The position numbers were made by a program, and so were the translations under genes. DNA of 64,000 nucleotides from Paraniabella hibiscisoli. Lineage in GTDB: Bacteria; Bacteroidota; Bacteroidia; Chitinophagales; Chitinophagaceae. Below are positions 39,378 to 49,994 of this stretch, in pieces; the first letter of the stretch is position 1; each line of letters starts with the position of its first letter. A model generated the notes under the pieces. The model saw only the letters and a list, made by a program, of their open reading frames with translations, had not been told where the DNA came from and did not search any database. Location of the stretch: the NCBI RefSeq assembly GCF_022512515.1, contig NZ_JAKWBK010000001.1, forward strand, positions 1-64,000. The letters are read 5' to 3'.

Positions 39378-40764
39378 TTACTTTGTTAAAATCTGTTTTA
39401 TAGGTGCTACCAGTTTATCTATATCTCCGGCACCTGCTGTTATCAAAACTTCTCCCGGTTCCCTGTTGCGGTTTAAAGAAAACTCCGTTTCGATCCAATG
39501 CAGCAGCTGCTCTTTTGTATACAACGATCTATTTTCCAGTTGAACATGATCCAATACCATGCTGCTCGTAACCCCATCGATCGGCAACTCCCTTGCCGGA
39601 TAAATGGGTAACAACACGACATTATCCACCCCACCTAGTACTTCTGCAAATGCTGTGGCGAAGTCCCGGGTTCGGGTGAATAAATGAGGTTGAAAAATAA
39701 GCGTACATCTTTTGCCCGGGAACACTGTTTTTACACCATTTATCAACGCTTTCAATTCCTCCGGATGATGCGCATAATCATCTACAAAAACAAGATCTTT
39801 TTGATTGATGATGTACTCGAACCGCCTCTTTACTCCTTTAAAAGTGGCCACGGCGGCTTTTATTTTTTCGGGTTCAATAGCCAGTTCATTAGCAACGCCA
39901 ATGGCCGCCATCATATTCTCTACATTATGCATGCCTCCCATATTCAACCTGATATCGCTGATTTTATTACCCGGCAACACAGCGTCAAAGGAGTATCCAC
40001 CATCGTGAATACGAATATTAGTCGCTTGAACATCCCCGTATCTGCCTGTATGCTATACGAAAGTGTTCTGTCTGCTACAATTTCCTGCTCCAGTCCCAGT
40101 TTTTTCAACAACAGCCCACCGGGCTTTATTTTGGCAGCAAACTGACGAAACGCATCTTTTACATTTGCTTCAGTTTCATAAATATCCAGGTGATCTGCAT
40201 CTGTTGCAGTAACTACTGCCACATCAGGACTTAATTTCAAAAAGCTTCTGTCATACTCATCAGCCTCAATCACACATACATTATTATCGCTGCTCCAGAA
40301 ATTGGTGCCATAATTGGCTGAAATGCCACCCAGGAAAGCATTGCAGCCGTACCCGCTATGGCGCAGTAAATGGGCAACCATCGTGGAAGTAGTTGTTTTC
40401 CCATGGGTTCCTGCAACACAAATATTAAAGGAACCTTCGCTGATCACCTGTAAAATATCGCTGCGCTTTACAACGGCATAACCTGCATCCTGGTAAAATA
40501 CCAGCTCTTTATGGTCTTTTGGAACTGCCGGAGTATACACCACATAATCCACTTCTTTGGGGATCAGATCCAGGTTTTCGTTATAATGTATAGCTATGCC
40601 TTCCTGCTCCAACTGGTTTGTGATCGACGTTTCCGTACGATCATAGCCGCTCACCTTTTACCCAGCGACAGGAAGTAACGCGCGATAGCACTCATACCAA
40701 TCCCTCCTATACCAATAAAGTATACTGCCTGAACTTCGTTTATATGTTTGCGTATTGCGCTCAT
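39378..40764 (-). CDS. murC: UDP-N-acetylmuramate-L-alanine ligase (two frameshifts)
   Basis: MurC adds L-Ala to UDP-MurNAc, the first step of the stem peptide. The N-terminal Rossmann motif FIGIGGIGMSAIARYF is upstream of a lost A near 40658. The P-loop is VAGTHGKTTTSTMVAHL and the central region includes VIEADEYDRSFLKL. A second break near 40010 leads to NMGGMHNVENMMAAIGVA and FVDDYAHHPEELKALI. Corrected length is about 462 residues. The ATG at 40764 is 1 bp after the murG stop. Confidence 0.95.
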
Positions 40765-40765
40765 T

Positions 40766-41855
40766 TTATTGTATCGTATTCAAAATTTCGCCGGCTACTC
40801 TTTCTGCAGCATCTGTTATAGCCAGCCTGGAAAGATTATCACTCATCTCTTTTCTTTTGACCTCATCTGCAGCCAAAGCCACCGCCATCTTAACTACATT
40901 ATTTTTTGCATCAACATCTTTAACCATCAATGCTGCACTTTTATTAACCAGTTGCCGTGCATTAACTGTTTGGTGATCCTCTGCCGCAAACGGGTAGGGA
41001 ACAAAAATCGCGGGCTTCTTCACCACACAAATCTCCGCCACTGTCATAGCACCGGCTCTTGCAATAACGATATCAGCTGCGGCATAAGCAAATTCCATAT
41101 TTGTTATAAACTCATTCGCCCAAACTTCTTTATGTGCCGTTGCCTGTTGTGCAGCTTCAGCGGCCAGGCTTTTACCGGTTTGCCAGATCACCTGCAGACC
41201 AGCTTTCAATAATTCATCTATTCCAGCCAGTATTGCTTCATTTATAGACCGGGCGCCTAAGCTCCCCCTACAACCAGCAAAGTGGTTTTATTACCTTCCA
41301 GACCAAAAAACTCCAGTGCCTTCTCTTTTGTAATAGCAGATTCGACAATTTGCTTTCTTACAGGATTACCCGTAACGGTTATTTTTTCCGCCGGGAAAAA
41401 TTGCTCCATCCCATCGGTACCGGTAAAAATGCGGGTAGCTCCCTTTGACAGCATTTTATTAGACTTACCTGCAAAAGAATTTGACTCATGAATAAAAGTG
41501 GGTATACCCTTTGCCTGCGCTTGCTTCAATACAGGGAATGTAGAATATCCCCCAACTCCAATCACAGCATCTGGCTGAAAATCTTTAAATATTTTTCTTA
41601 CCTGGAAAAAGCTTTTGATAATTTTTACAGGCAGCCCAATATTTTTGATCAAAGAACTACGATTAAGGCCGGCAATGTCGATACCGACAATAGAGTACCC
41701 GGCTTGAGGCACCCTATCCATTTCCATCTTACCTTTTGCACCTACAAATAAAAATTCAATGCCAGGTTGTTTTTGCTTTAGCGCATTGGCTATCGCAATT
41801 GCCGGGAAGATATGCCCCCGGTTCCACCACCTGCTATGATTATTTTTTTACTCAC
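40766..41855 (-). CDS. murG: UDP-GlcNAc:lipid-linked MurNAc-pentapeptide transferase (two frameshifts, GTG start)
   Basis: MurG converts lipid I to lipid II on the inner face of the membrane. The glycosyltransferase N terminus IIIAGGGTGGHIFPAIAIAN appears after restoring one G near 41808. VIGVGGYSTFPVLKQA, FIHESNSFAGKSN and, after a break near 41262, GGSLGARSINEAI are typical of MurG. The GTG start at 41855 overlaps the ftsW end by 8 bases, indicating coupling. Corrected length is about 363 residues. Confidence 0.94.
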
Positions 41856-43162
41856 TTTCTTCTTTATTTTCTGTTGCAACCGGCTCTATTGCTACTGTTG
41901 CAGGTTCCAGGTTTTCTACGTTTCTTGATACACTCAAAATAATGCCTATCGCCAGGCAGGTAAAAAGAAAACTGGACCCACCCATGCTTACCAAAGGCAG
42001 CGTTACGCCGGTAACAGGGAATAAATTAACGGTTACCGCCATATTGGCCAATGCCTGTATCGCCAATGTAAAGCTTAGTCCTAAGGCGAGGAAGGCGCCA
42101 AATGCAAACGGACATTTTTTAAAAATCCGTATACAACGATATAAAAAACCAGGTACACAAATACCAGGAACGCCCCGCCCAGTATGCCATACTCCTCGAT
42201 GATGATAGCAAAGATGAAATCATTATAAGCTTGCGGCAGGTAATCGCGGGTAGTACTGTTACCAGGCCCCACTCCCAGGAAACCACCTTTAGAGATGGCG
42301 ATCTTTGCCTGGTTTACCTGGTACATTTCGTCATTATCCGCCTCTTTACCACCATAGATAAAATTCTCCACACGACCCACCCAGGTACTTACGCGAACCA
42401 ATATGCCGCCCGACTTCTTTACCGTTGCGCCTTCTACTTGTTCTGTTGCAACTACCGCGTCTGTATTCGCTTCTGAATTATGTCTTGCTACAGCTGCTAT
42501 AATCAGCATCGTAATGGGTATTGCTGCAAGGCCTACCACCATTAATAAATGCTTTGTATCTACCCGGCCAATAAACAACAGGATCATACAGCTGGCGCCC
42601 AAAAGCAGAGCCGTAGAAAGGTTGGCCGGTGCAATAAACAAACAGGTAATACCTATGGGTAAGATTACAGGTAAAAAGCCCTTCTTAAAATTTTTAATCA
42701 CCTGCTGCTTCCTGCTCAGTAAACGGGCGAGGTACATGAACAATGCCAGCTTAGCCAGGTCGGAAGTTTGCATGGTCATATTAATAATCGGCAGTTTAAT
42801 CCAGCGACTTCCCTCATTTATTTTTGCTCCAAAGAACAATGTATAAATCAGCAGTGGAATACTCAACATAAATAACACCTGTGCCACTTTAGAGTATACC
42901 GTATAATTAACCCGGTGGGCAAAATACACCACACCAAATCCTAACAATATAAATACTACCTGTTTAAAAAGATAGATCTCTGTATTCCCTTTATAGTTTT
43001 TATACGCGAGAGAGCCTGTAGCACTGTACACAGCCAACAGCGACACCAGCGTTAGTAAAACCACCAATGCCCATATAACTTTATCCCCCGGGTATGGCGG
43101 TCAAGATTATCGCGCCAATCGGTAGAGGGAATCGTATTTGATATTTCGGATGTTACTGACAT
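41848..43162 (-). CDS. ftsW: SEDS-family peptidoglycan polymerase FtsW (two frameshifts)
   Basis: FtsW is the septal SEDS glycosyltransferase with about ten membrane helices. The N terminus begins MSVTSEISNTIPSTDWRDNL. One G is lost near 43085, after which the frame enters IWALVVLLTLVSLLAVYSAT. SEDS features include FLGVGPGNSTTRDYLPQAYNDFIFA and EEYGILGGAFLV. After a second break near 42115 the end contains VTLPLVSMGGSSFLF. Corrected length is about 438 residues. Confidence 0.93.
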
Positions 43163-43174
43163 ATATTATTATTG

Positions 43175-43216
43175 CTGGATGCTAGATACAGGTCACTGGA
43201 TATTGGATACCTGGTA
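43175..43216. repeat. Heptamer degenerate repeat upstream of ftsW
   Basis: Six 7-bp units close to CTGGATA can be read: ctggatg, ctagata, caggtca, ctggata, ttggata, cctggta. They fill most of the 71-bp spacer between the ftsW start and the murD stop. The period (7) differs from the octamer arrays elsewhere in the cluster. Confidence 0.55.
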
Positions 43217-43233
43217 CTGCTACGATATTTACA

Positions 43234-44569
43234 CTAGAGTTCGATCACTGCTTTTTTGAACTGCGTGCCCCTGTCTTCATAATTTTTAAACAGATCGAAG
43301 CTGGCACAACCGGGACTCAATAGCACTACATCGCCTTTTTCTGAATAGCTAAAAGCTGCAGTAACCGCTTCCTGTGCACTTGCCGTATCCACTATTACAG
43401 GAACCACACTATCAAAAGCAGCATGAATTTTCTGATTGTCTAATCCCAGGCAGACGATAGCCTTTACCTTTTCTTTCACCATATCCATTAAAAGGCTATA
43501 GTCATTTCCTTTATCAACTCCTCCCAAAACCAAAACAGTAGGCTTATCCATACTCTCCAGGGCATACCAGGTAGAATTAATATTAGTAGCCTTACTATCA
43601 TTAATAAACTCAACCCCACGTATGGTAGCCACATGCTCCATCCTGTGCTCCAGGTTCTGGAATGTTTGAACTGCTTCGCGGATTTTCTCTTTGCGAATTT
43701 CCATTGTGGTACCAGCCAGGCTCCCCGCCATAGTATTGTATTGATTGTGTTTACCCTTTAGTGTAAAATCATATACGCTCATTGACATAAAATCATCGCC
43801 TGTTCTAACGTACATTTCGCCATCCTTAATAAAAGCTCCGTTGTTTTCGTGTGCCATACTAATCGGTAATTGGTTTGAGTTGATTTTAAATTGTTCGATA
43901 TATCTCATCGTTACTTCATCATCCATATTGTAAATGAAGTAATCGCCGGTCTTCTGATTTTCTATTATTCTAAACTTGCTCCTTATATAATTCTCGAAAT
44001 TGTAATCGTAACGGTCCAGGTGATCTTCCGTAATATTGGTAAGCACTGCAATATCAGGCCTGAACGTACTAATATCATCCAGCTGAAAACTACTTACTTC
44101 CACCACGTAAACCGGCCTCGGATCTAAGGCAACCTGCCTGGCAAACGACTCACCGATATTTCCTACCAGCGCAGCATCTAATCCACCGGTAACAAGAATA
44201 TGATAGATCAGCGAGGTTGTAGTGGTCTTCCCGTTGCTACCCGTTATCGCCACTATTTTACTATCGCCTTTATACCGGTAGGCCAGTTCTATTTCGCTGA
44301 TGACGGGGATACCTTTTTGCGGATCTGTTTTACCAGTTCGTTTTTTCGGGTATCCCAGGACTTTTCATTACTTCATCAGCCTCAAGGATACGCGCTACAC
44401 TATGCGCCCCCTGCTCCCATTCGATGCCCGCTGCATCCAATTCAGTACGATATACTTCTTTCAAAGAACCTCCGTCCGACACCAAAACTTCATAGCCTTT
44501 TTGCTTTGCCAGCACTGCAGCACCAACACCACTTTCTCCACCACCCAATATAACCAGCTTCTTTGCCAC
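43234..44569 (-). CDS. murD: UDP-N-acetylmuramoyl-L-alanine-D-glutamate ligase (two frameshifts)
   Basis: MurD adds D-Glu to UDP-MurNAc-L-Ala. The N-terminal nucleotide-fold is LVILGGGESGVGAAVLA. Breaks near 44340 and 44316 are bridged by NELVKQIRKKGIPVISEIEL. The P-loop is AITGSNGKTTTTSLI, followed by EVSSFQLDDISTFRP, NSNQ-containing central domain, and C-terminal FINDSKATNINSTWYAL and LLSPGCASFDLFKNYEDRG. Corrected length is about 445 residues. Confidence 0.95.
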
Positions 44570-44571
44570 TG

Positions 44572-45852
44572 CTACCTTAGTTTAAGTGTTACCAGACAAA
44601 TTACCACCAGCATTACCTGTATGATCCAGAAGCGGGTTACAATTTTCGCTTCATGATATCCTTTCTTCTGAAAATGGTGGTGCAACGGGCTCATCAGGAA
44701 AATTCGCCGGCCTTCACCATATTTCTTCTTGGTGTACTTAAAGTAAGTTACCTGTAAGCTCACGCTCAATATCTCTACAAAAAACACCCCGCAGAAAATA
44801 GGGATCAATAATTCTTTATGTACTATAATGGAGATAGCAGCGATAATACCTCCTAGTGTTAAGCTACCCGTATCTCCCATAAATACCTGCGCCGGATAAG
44901 AATTATACCACATAAATCCTACACAGGCCCCGATCATAGCGGCCAGGAAAATAGACAGCTCACCCAGGTTGGGTATGTACATAATGTTCAGGTAATCGGC
45001 GAAATACAAGTTACCACTAGCATAGGCAAATATGCCTAGCAACACTCCAATAAGCGCCGATGTTCCCGACGCTAATCCATCCAGTCCGTCTGTAATATTA
45101 GAAGCATTGGACACCGCGGTAATAATAAATATTACTACCAAAATATAAAGCACCCAAGTATATTGTTGAAATGACTCTGGCAACCACGCTAGTAATTTAG
45201 AGTAATTAAACTCATGGTTTTTTACAAAAGGAATGGTCGTTATCGGCTCTTTGGATTCTACAAAATATTTAGCCTTACCATTCACCATTTTGGTGATCAC
45301 TTCAGGCTTTGAAGGATTACCCGTATACTCTCTCCAGATTTTAACGTTGCTGTTAAAGTACAATACAGAGCCCACCAATATACCAATACCCACCTGTCCA
45401 AAAATCTTGAACCATCCTGCTAATCCATCTTTATCACCTTTTTTATAGGCTACACCTTTCTCCTGAGCCAGGCGTTTGGAGCGTAGTTTCAGGTAATCAT
45501 CAATAAAACCAATAATGCCTAACCAGATCGTGCAAGCCAACATTAGCAATACATACACCGTATTTAGCCGGGCAAATAATAAGGTTGGCACCAGTATACC
45601 CATTATGATAATGATACCACCCATGGTTGGCGTACCTTTCTTCGCCTGCTCACCTGCCAATCCTAAATCGCGAACGGTTTCACCCACCAATTTGGCGCTT
45701 AAAAGGTTAATCAGCTTTTTACCATACACCAATGTAATGATCAAAGCCAACAGCACAGCCATCATCACACGGAAGGTCTGAAACTCCATCAATTGCCTTC
45801 CGGGAAAATTAATCCCCTGCTGCTTAAACCATTCAAATAGGTGATATAACAT
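44572..45852 (-). CDS. mraY: Phospho-N-acetylmuramoyl-pentapeptide transferase
   Basis: MraY transfers phospho-MurNAc-pentapeptide to undecaprenyl phosphate to form lipid I. The 426-residue frame is intact with about ten membrane helices. Family motifs are KKGTPTMGGIII, GFIDDYLKLRSKR, SNASNITDGLDGLASG with the catalytic Asp cluster, MGDTGSLTLGGI and SPLHHHFQKKG. An insertion of about 60 residues near 170-230, longer than in E. coli, lies between two helices. Spacing to murD is 2 bp. Confidence 0.96.
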   Translation of the reverse strand: MLYHLFEWFKQQGINFPGRQLMEFQTFRVMMAVLLALIITLVYGKKLINLLSAKLVGETVRDLGLAGEQAKKGTPTMGGIIIIMGILVPTLLFARLNTVYVLLMLACTIWLGIIGFIDDYLKLRSKRLAQEKGVAYKKGDKDGLAGWFKIFGQVGIGILVGSVLYFNSNVKIWREYTGNPSKPEVITKMVNGKAKYFVESKEPITTIPFVKNHEFNYSKLLAWLPESFQQYTWVLYILVVIFIITAVSNASNITDGLDGLASGTSALIGVLLGIFAYASGNLYFADYLNIMYIPNLGELSIFLAAMIGACVGFMWYNSYPAQVFMGDTGSLTLGGIIAAISIIVHKELLIPIFCGVFFVEILSVSLQVTYFKYTKKKYGEGRRIFLMSPLHHHFQKKGYHEAKIVTRFWIIQVMLVVICLVTLKLR

Positions 45853-45858
45853 GATTAA

Positions 45859-45921
45859 GTTGATTAGTTTAAAAGTTGATTAGTTGATAAGTACGTTCAA
45901 CATTTCAACACGCTCTTTAAC
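45859..45921. repeat. Octamer repeat with two opposed arms, copy B (murE-mraY spacer)
   Basis: The left arm has four octamers: gttgatta, gtttaaaa, gttgatta, gttgataa. The right arm starts 6 bases later with two clear reversed units (tcaacatt, tcaacacg) and then decays. It fills the spacer between murE and mraY. The orientation relative to the genes is as in copy C. Confidence 0.65.
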
Positions 45922-47385
45922 TTATTTATTTAATAATTCAAACATTTCGCGCACGACTTCTTTATCATCAAAATGATGCTTCACACCACTGACCTCCTGG
46001 TATTTCTCGTGCCCCTTACCAGCCACCAATACAATATCTTCCTTATTCGCCAGGGTTATAGCTGTCTTTATAGCCTCTCTCCGATCAGTTATCGAAATGC
46101 ATTTTCTTTTAGAGCCCGCAGGAACACCGGCTTCCATATCCTTAATAATTTCAGCAGCATCCTCAAATCTTGGATTATCGCTGGTCAATATCACCCTGTC
46201 GCTATACTCGCAAGCAACTTCAGCCATAACCGGTCTTTTTGTTTTATCCCTGTTTCCGCCGCAGCCTGCTACTGTGATTACCTGCTCAAATCCTTTCTTC
46301 AGTTTCTTAATGGTGGCTAACACATTAAGCAATGCATCCGGCGTATGCGCGTAGTCAATAATGGCTATTATCTTTTCATTGGGGGAAATAATATATTCAA
46401 AACGTCCTTCGGCTCCGTTCAGCGTGCTGAGGGTTTGCAACACTTCGTACCTATCCTGTCCCAGGCAAATGGCAGCGCCGTAAACGGCTAAAAGATTATG
46501 GGCGTTAAAAGAACCTATTAACCTAAAGTGAACTTCCTGATCATCTACCAGCATGTGTAAGCCCATGATGCCGTTATCCAGTATCTTTCCTTTAAAGTCG
46601 CTAACTGCTTTAAGTGAGTAAGTTTTAGTGGCAGCCAATGTATTCTGCACCATCACCATACCACGCTTGTCATCTATATTAGTAATAGCAAAAGCTGTTT
46701 TAGGCAGGGTATCAAAAAACAGTTTTTTCACCCGGATATACTCATCAAAAGTTTTATGATAATCCAGGTGATCGTGAGAGATATTCGTAAAAATACCACC
46801 CGCAAATTCCAGCCCTTCAATACGATGTTGATTAATAGCATGAGAGCTTACTTCCATAAACACATAAGAACATCCCTCTTCTGCCATCTGCCCCAATAGC
46901 TGGTTCAACTGTACAGCATCCGGTGTTGTATGGGTGGCAACTACCACCTTACTACCAATATGATTTTGCACAGTGCTCAGCAAGCCACATTTATAACCCA
47001 ACCCGCTGAACAACTGGTATAATAATGTAGCAACCGTTGTTTTACCGTTGGTACCTGTAACACCCACCAGTTTCAGACTAGCAGAAGGACGACCATAAAA
47101 ATTATGAGCTATAATGCCTGCTGCAGCAGCACTATTTTCTACCTGTATATAAGTAACATCGTTTTGGATATTATCCGGCAATACCTCACATACAATAGCT
47201 ACAGCACCTTTCTGTATAGCTTTTGAAATAAACTGGTGTCCGTCTACCGCCACACCTTTTAATGCTATAAATACATGACCGGCCTGCACATTACGGGAAT
47301 CTATAGAAATACCGGTAATGGCAATATCCGTAGCTCCCGCTACCGACTGCATACTGGTCTTATATAAAACTTCCTGTAGTAACAT
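45922..47385 (-). CDS. murE: UDP-MurNAc-L-Ala-D-Glu:meso-diaminopimelate ligase
   Basis: MurE adds the third stem-peptide residue. The frame of 487 residues is intact. The P-loop is GVTGTNGKTTVATLLYQLF. THTTPDAVQLNQLL, FMEVSSHAINQHRIEGLEFAGG and FTNISHDHLDYH are MurE features. The C-terminal TSDNPRFEDAAEII holds the DNPR motif that indicates meso-diaminopimelate as substrate rather than lysine. KGHEKYQEV follows. Confidence 0.95.
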   Translation of the reverse strand: MLLQEVLYKTSMQSVAGATDIAITGISIDSRNVQAGHVFIALKGVAVDGHQFISKAIQKGAVAIVCEVLPDNIQNDVTYIQVENSAAAAGIIAHNFYGRPSASLKLVGVTGTNGKTTVATLLYQLFSGLGYKCGLLSTVQNHIGSKVVVATHTTPDAVQLNQLLGQMAEEGCSYVFMEVSSHAINQHRIEGLEFAGGIFTNISHDHLDYHKTFDEYIRVKKLFFDTLPKTAFAITNIDDKRGMVMVQNTLAATKTYSLKAVSDFKGKILDNGIMGLHMLVDDQEVHFRLIGSFNAHNLLAVYGAAICLGQDRYEVLQTLSTLNGAEGRFEYIISPNEKIIAIIDYAHTPDALLNVLATIKKLKKGFEQVITVAGCGGNRDKTKRPVMAEVACEYSDRVILTSDNPRFEDAAEIIKDMEAGVPAGSKRKCISITDRREAIKTAITLANKEDIVLVAGKGHEKYQEVSGVKHHFDDKEVVREMFELLNK

Positions 47386-47425
47386 TATCGCTATTGATCT
47401 TTTGTTTGACTAATTATATACTGAA

Positions 47426-49557
47426 TTAAGCCAGACTCAAAACTATTGACTGTCCTTTCCGGAATGTCGCTCCCGGCTGAATGGACTGGATGGCTACCTT
47501 ACCACTACCTCTTGCGTTTACCCTCAGCCCCATATCTTCCAACAATTTGATCGCATCTCTCAACCCCATCCCTCTTACATTCGGCATCAGATTATCCTTC
47601 ACCACGTTGGTTTGCAAAACCCTTTTGTAATTAGTGGCGTACATGGTAGCCCAGCTGTTTTGCTGTAACGAGTCCACATACTTCATATCTAAAAAGCTCA
47701 ACACACTTTTGATGCCTGCTGAATTTCCTGCGTAGAAATAGCTGGTACTATCCGCAGCCCCTTCATACATTTTAGGCGTTTTGCGATCTACATACATAGA
47801 GTAGATCTTGGTAGCGATTTCCCTGAACACCGGCGCAGCTAATTGACCTCCATAATACAAGCCAGAGCCGGCTTTGGTCCTGATCACTACAATGCAGGAA
47901 TACTGCGGGTTATTAGCGGGAAAGTAACCAGCAAATGATGCCTGATAAATTCTATTGGCATATCCGATACCGCGGTCCGCCACCTGGGCCGTCCCTGTTT
48001 TACCAGCTACAAGGAAAGGCATATCTTTAAAAACGCCCTTACCTGAGCCCTCTGTTATCACCAGCTCTAACGCCTTTTTAGCCGCTTCTAAAGTAGCAGG
48101 CTTACATACTTGCTGCTCCAAAACAGTAGGCTGCATTTGCTTGATAACAACACCATTGTTCCGGATACTATTTACGAGATAAGGGCTCACCATTACGCCA
48201 TTATTGCCTATTGCATTATACAAAGTGAGCAATTGCATAGGACTTACCTGTATAGCATATCCAAATGCCATTGTTACCAGGTTCATTACGCCTCCATGAC
48301 TAGCTTCCAGCGGGGCCACACTCGGGCGCGGAATAGCCGACAGGTCAATAGGAGATTTTTTAGTGAGGTGATATTTATCAAGGTATTCTTTAAACTCTGT
48401 CGGTTCTTTACCAAAAGCTTTCAGGGCAACACGTCCCATTCCCACATTGGAACTGTGCGCTATACATTCTTCAATAGACAAAACTGGCTTGGGCATTCGG
48501 TGCGCATCTGTAATAGGACGTGGTCCTACCTGCATACGTCCCGTGCTTCCTACTTCAAACAGGTCTCCGGGCTTTACATTCCCTTTGTCCAGCGAAGCCA
48601 GAAAACTAACGATCTTAATAGTAGAACCAGGTTCTGTCACCCTTAACGCATAATTATCATTCTCCCAATAAGTGGTATCATTGCCGTTGCGCCCCAGGTT
48701 GGCGATCGCCTTTATCTTACCGGTTTTGGTCTCCATCACAATAGCTGTACCATACTCTGCATGTATAGATTGCAGCATGCGCAGCAAAGCTGTTTCTGCT
48801 ACATCCTGCATATTAATATCCAATGTGGTATAGATATCACGACCATCCTCTGGCTCTACTTCGAACCCCTGTACCGGCACCGCACCGCCTGATGCATACC
48901 GAACCAGACGCTGACCGCTACGCCCGTTCAACAAACTATCATAGCTCATTTCCAATCCCACGTTCATCTTTTTCACTTTGCCATCACTGTTCACATACTC
49001 GCGACTCAAGCCGATAGTTCTGTTAGCCAGCAAACCAAAAGGCGCTATACGCTTGCTGGTTTGCTCTACCACAATACCACTCTTATTTTTACCTAAACGA
49101 ATGAGCGGAAACTCCCTCAATGCCTTATAATCTTCAAAAGAAATTTTTTCTTCAGAGAGTAATACCTGTTTCCTTTTGCATAGGCCTTATCAAAGTCAGC
49201 TCTGTATTCTTTAGCCGTCTTATCTTTAAAATAGCCGGCCATAGCGATGGCGAAAGAGTCGATATAAGTATTATATACCTTGCCACCTTTATCCCTCAAT
49301 CCATCGGCCTTGAAATCCATGTATATATCAAACTGCGGAAGCGAAGTGCTCAGCATCTGACCATCTTCGCTAAATATTGTACCCCTGTCGGCATTAATTT
49401 CTACGATCTTCTGGTGCATACTATCACCCATGCTCCTCCAGTGCTCTCCCTGTAACTTCTGGATCACTACTGCTTTTCCCAGAACCATTACAGACAGCAC
49501 CACTATGCCGATAAAGCATAGATACACGCGCCATAATATATCCTTTTTAACCTCCAT
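47426..49557 (-). CDS. ftsI: Penicillin-binding protein 3-type transpeptidase with PASTA domain (frameshift about 49140)
   Basis: This is the septal D,D-transpeptidase (FtsI/PBP3/Spo0VD type). A short cytoplasmic end and a membrane helix (VYLCFIGIVVLSVMVLGKAV) precede the pedestal domain. Catalytic motifs are SxxK in TEPGSTIKIV, SxN in AHSSNVGMG and KTG in AGKTGTAQ. A single C-terminal PASTA domain begins MPNVRGMGLRDAIKLLEDMGL. One A-run base is lost near 49140. Corrected length is about 710 residues. It lies between ftsL and murE as expected. Confidence 0.95.
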
Positions 49558-49597
49558 ATTAATTCAACTTCCTAAATGAAGAATAATATTCTATTGT

Positions 49598-49936
49598 TTA
49601 TTCCTGAACACCCGCCAGATAATCCTCCAGCGAATCCTTAAGTACGTAGGGTGTTTCGTTCAATTCGCTCAAACCTAATGGCTGCAAAGCTTTTGACAAC
49701 TGGCTGGGTTTACTGCGAAACATCACTTCACTTTTCAAGCTTTTATATTCCCACTGCAACTCCTTCACCTCTTTGGCCATTGCATTTATTTTCCGAACGG
49801 TTTTATCGGCCATGTGCCCGTTATAGATATACACTACTGCTAAAAAAGCCAAAAAGAAAAGAAAAGGCACCTGTCTTACTATTGATTGATAATTCAACCA
49901 CTTTTTCCAATTAAACTTAGACTGCCCTTCTTTCAT
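49598..49936 (-). CDS. ftsL: FtsL-like divisome protein
   Basis: The 112-residue bitopic protein has a basic N terminus (KFNWKKWLNYQSIVRQV). One membrane helix (PFLFFLAFLAVVYIYNG) and a periplasmic coiled coil (KINAMAKEVKELQWEYKSLKSE) follow. It lies between rsmH and ftsI, the normal place of ftsL. Sequence conservation in this family is low, so the call rests on size, topology and position. Confidence 0.82.
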   Translation of the reverse strand: MKEGQSKFNWKKWLNYQSIVRQVPFLFFLAFLAVVYIYNGHMADKTVRKINAMAKEVKELQWEYKSLKSEVMFRSKPSQLSKALQPLGLSELNETPYVLKDSLEDYLAGVQE

Positions 49937-49994
49937 TCCAATGTCTTTATGGGTTTTTGATCAATTACGTTCTGCACCATACCTGAAAAAGGCT

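Noticed and set aside
48110..48646. Plus-strand open frame of 178 codons opposite ftsI.
   Set aside because: It is antisense to a well-conserved transpeptidase domain and shows no protein-like pattern.
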